Shown piece after piece: positions 62,309-64,000 of a stretch of 64,000 nt of DNA. The stretch's first letter is position 1; every line of letters starts with the position of its first letter. Origin of the DNA: Altererythrobacter sp. (lineage in GTDB: Bacteria > Pseudomonadota > Alphaproteobacteria > Sphingomonadales > Sphingomonadaceae); assembly GCA_031178065.1 (NCBI GenBank), contig JAPSJS010000007.1:1-64000 (forward strand). The letters are read 5' to 3'. The translations under genes and the position numbers were made by a program. The notes under the pieces are model-generated. The model did not search any database, had not been told where the DNA came from, and saw only the letters and a list, made by a program, of their open reading frames with translations.

Positions 62309-62677
62309 CTAGCGATTGTTTGGCGAGGGTTCCCACAACTCGATCGGGTTTCCTTCGGGATCGTGGATGCGGCAGAAGCGGCCGACTTCGGAATCCCACT
62401 CCGCGCGCGTCTCGACGGCGATTCCGGCGGCTCTAAGATCCGCCATGGCAGCGTCCAGATCGTCGACGCGGAAGTTGATCAGCCACTGCTGTTCGGAACG
62501 CCCGAAGTACTCGGTGTCCGCGGCGAACGGGGCGAACACCGTCGGCCCCGCCTGCTGGCGCCAGACGGTCTTCGCGATGTCGTCGATCCCCAGGTGCGTC
62601 TCGTACCAGGCGGCGAGAGCGGCCGGGTCACGTGCCCGGAAGAAGAAACCTCCTACGCCCGTAACCCTGGTCATCAC
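62309..62677 (-). CDS. VOC/glyoxalase family protein
   Basis: FFFRARDPAALAAWYETHLGI ... CRIHDPEGNPIELWEP. Confidence 0.9.
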   Translation of the reverse strand: MMTRVTGVGGFFFRARDPAALAAWYETHLGIDDIAKTVWRQQAGPTVFAPFAADTEYFGRSEQQWLINFRVDDLDAAMADLRAAGIAVETRAEWDSEVGRFCRIHDPEGNPIELWEPSPNNR

Positions 62678-62702
62678 GCTCTCCTCTTTTGGCCGGTAGA
62701 AG

Positions 62703-64000
62703 CTACCCCAGTTTTGCCTTCAGCAGTTCGTTCACGACCGCCGGGTTGGCCTTGCCCTGCGTGGCCTTCATCGTCTGGCCGACGAAGAAGCCGAACAGCT
62801 TGTCCTTCCCGCCGCGGTATTCCTCGACCTTGTCGGCATTGGCGGCAAGGACCTTGTCGATCTCGGCCTCGATCGCGCCCGTATCGCTCTGCTGCTTGAG
62901 GCCTTCCGTCTCGGCGATCTCGGCAGGTTCGCGGCCGGTCTTGAGGACGATCTCGAAGATCTCCTTCGCCTGCCCGCCGGATATTTCGCCCGCGGTCTGC
63001 ATCTGCAGGATCGCGGCCTGTGCCTCGGCCGTGGCGTGCGCGGGATTGGCCTCGTCGCCCAGCGCATTCATCACGCCAGGTGCGACCGACAGCGACCAGT
63101 TGGCGACCTGCGTAGCGGCATCCTTCTCGCTCTTGCCGAGCCGCTTGGCGGTTTCCGCCAGCAGCGTCTCGAACCGGGCGAAAGTCTCGACCTCGGCCGT
63201 CAGAACCGCCGCGTTGTAGTCCGACAGCCCCAGCTCCTCGACATAGCGGCGGCGCTTGGCATCGGGCAGTTCGGGCAGCGAGGCGCGGCATTCCTCGAGG
63301 AACGCGTCGTCGAGCTCGAGCGGCAGCAGGTCGGGGTCGGGGAAGTAGCGATAGTCGTGCGCGTCTTCCTTGCTGCGCATGGAGCGCGTGGTGCCGGTGT
63401 TCGGATCGAACAGGCGGGTCTCCTGCACCACGGTGCCGCCGTCCTCGATCAGGTCGACCTGACGCCGGGCTTCGTATTCGATCGTCTGCATGACGAAGCG
63501 CACCGAGTTGACGTTCTTCGTCTCGGTCCGGATGCCGAGCTCCTCGCCCGGGCGACGCACCGATACGTTGACGTCGGCGCGCATGGAGCCTTCTTCCATA
63601 TTGCCGTCGCACGAACCGACATAGCGCAGGATCGTGCGCAGCTTGCGCACATACGCCCCCGCTTCGGCCGGAGAACGCATGTCGGGCCGTGAGACGATCT
63701 CCATCAGCGCGACGCCGCAGCGGTTGAGGTCGACGTAGCTCATCGTCGGGTGCTGATCGTGCATCAGCTTGCCCGCGTCCTGCTCGACATGGATGCGCTC
63801 GACGCCGATGACCTTGTCCTGCGGGATGCCGGCCTTCTCGTCCGCCTCGATGGTCAGCGAGCCCTCGCCCACCAGCGGGTGGTAGAGCTGACTGATCTGA
63901 TAGCCCTGCGGCAGGTCGGCGTAGAAGTAGTTCTTGCGATCGAACCGGCTCCACCGGTTGATCACGGCCTCGATCGCCATGCCCGTGCGCACCGCCTGCC
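62703..64000 (-). CDS. gatB: Asp/Glu-tRNA amidotransferase subunit B, N-terminus beyond window
   Basis: [49 protein letters not shown]; truncated by the window edge. Confidence 0.96.
   Translation of the reverse strand, partial: QAVRTGMAIEAVINRWSRFDRKNYFYADLPQGYQISQLYHPLVGEGSLTIEADEKAGIPQDKVIGVERIHVEQDAGKLMHDQHPTMSYVDLNRCGVALMEIVSRPDMRSPAEAGAYVRKLRTILRYVGSCDGNMEEGSMRADVNVSVRRPGEELGIRTETKNVNSVRFVMQTIEYEARRQVDLIEDGGTVVQETRLFDPNTGTTRSMRSKEDAHDYRYFPDPDLLPLELDDAFLEECRASLPELPDAKRRRYVEELGLSDYNAAVLTAEVETFARFETLLAETAKRLGKSEKDAATQVANWSLSVAPGVMNALGDEANPAHATAEAQAAILQMQTAGEISGGQAKEIFEIVLKTGREPAEIAETEGLKQQSDTGAIEAEIDKVLAANADKVEEYRGGKDKLFGFFVGQTMKATQGKANPAVVNELLKAKLG

Overview
The window is a high-GC alphaproteobacterial chromosome segment. 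Protein content and synteny (tatABC-scpAB-nagZ-argS, bpt-tamA-tamB, Cpa/Tad pilus genes, many TonB-dependent receptors) suggest Sphingomonadales, perhaps Erythrobacteraceae; this is inference. Most of it is core genome: aminopeptidase, argC, glnB-glnA, ilvA, tat/scp, argS, ispH-thrB-rnhA, clpB, an M16 protease and gatB. No rRNA, tRNA, CRISPR array, IS element or prophage was recognised. The most unusual region is about 43.3-54.0 kb. There, two large divergent TonB-dependent receptors are bracketed by three different 2-oxoglutarate/Fe(II) oxygenases: an HxD-type enzyme translationally overlapping a TPR-oxygenase, and a Sel1-prolyl-4-hydroxylase just beyond a hairpin terminator. Other points of note are a Cpa/Tad cluster with no CpaF ATPase between cpaE and tadB, a near-perfect 35-bp operator upstream of an XRE regulator/membrane-protein pair, a hairpin that would mask the RBS of a solitary lysozyme, a sigma54-like promoter before glnB, and several REP-like extragenic palindromes. 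All calls come from reading the sequence and supplied ORFs; no database search was run.
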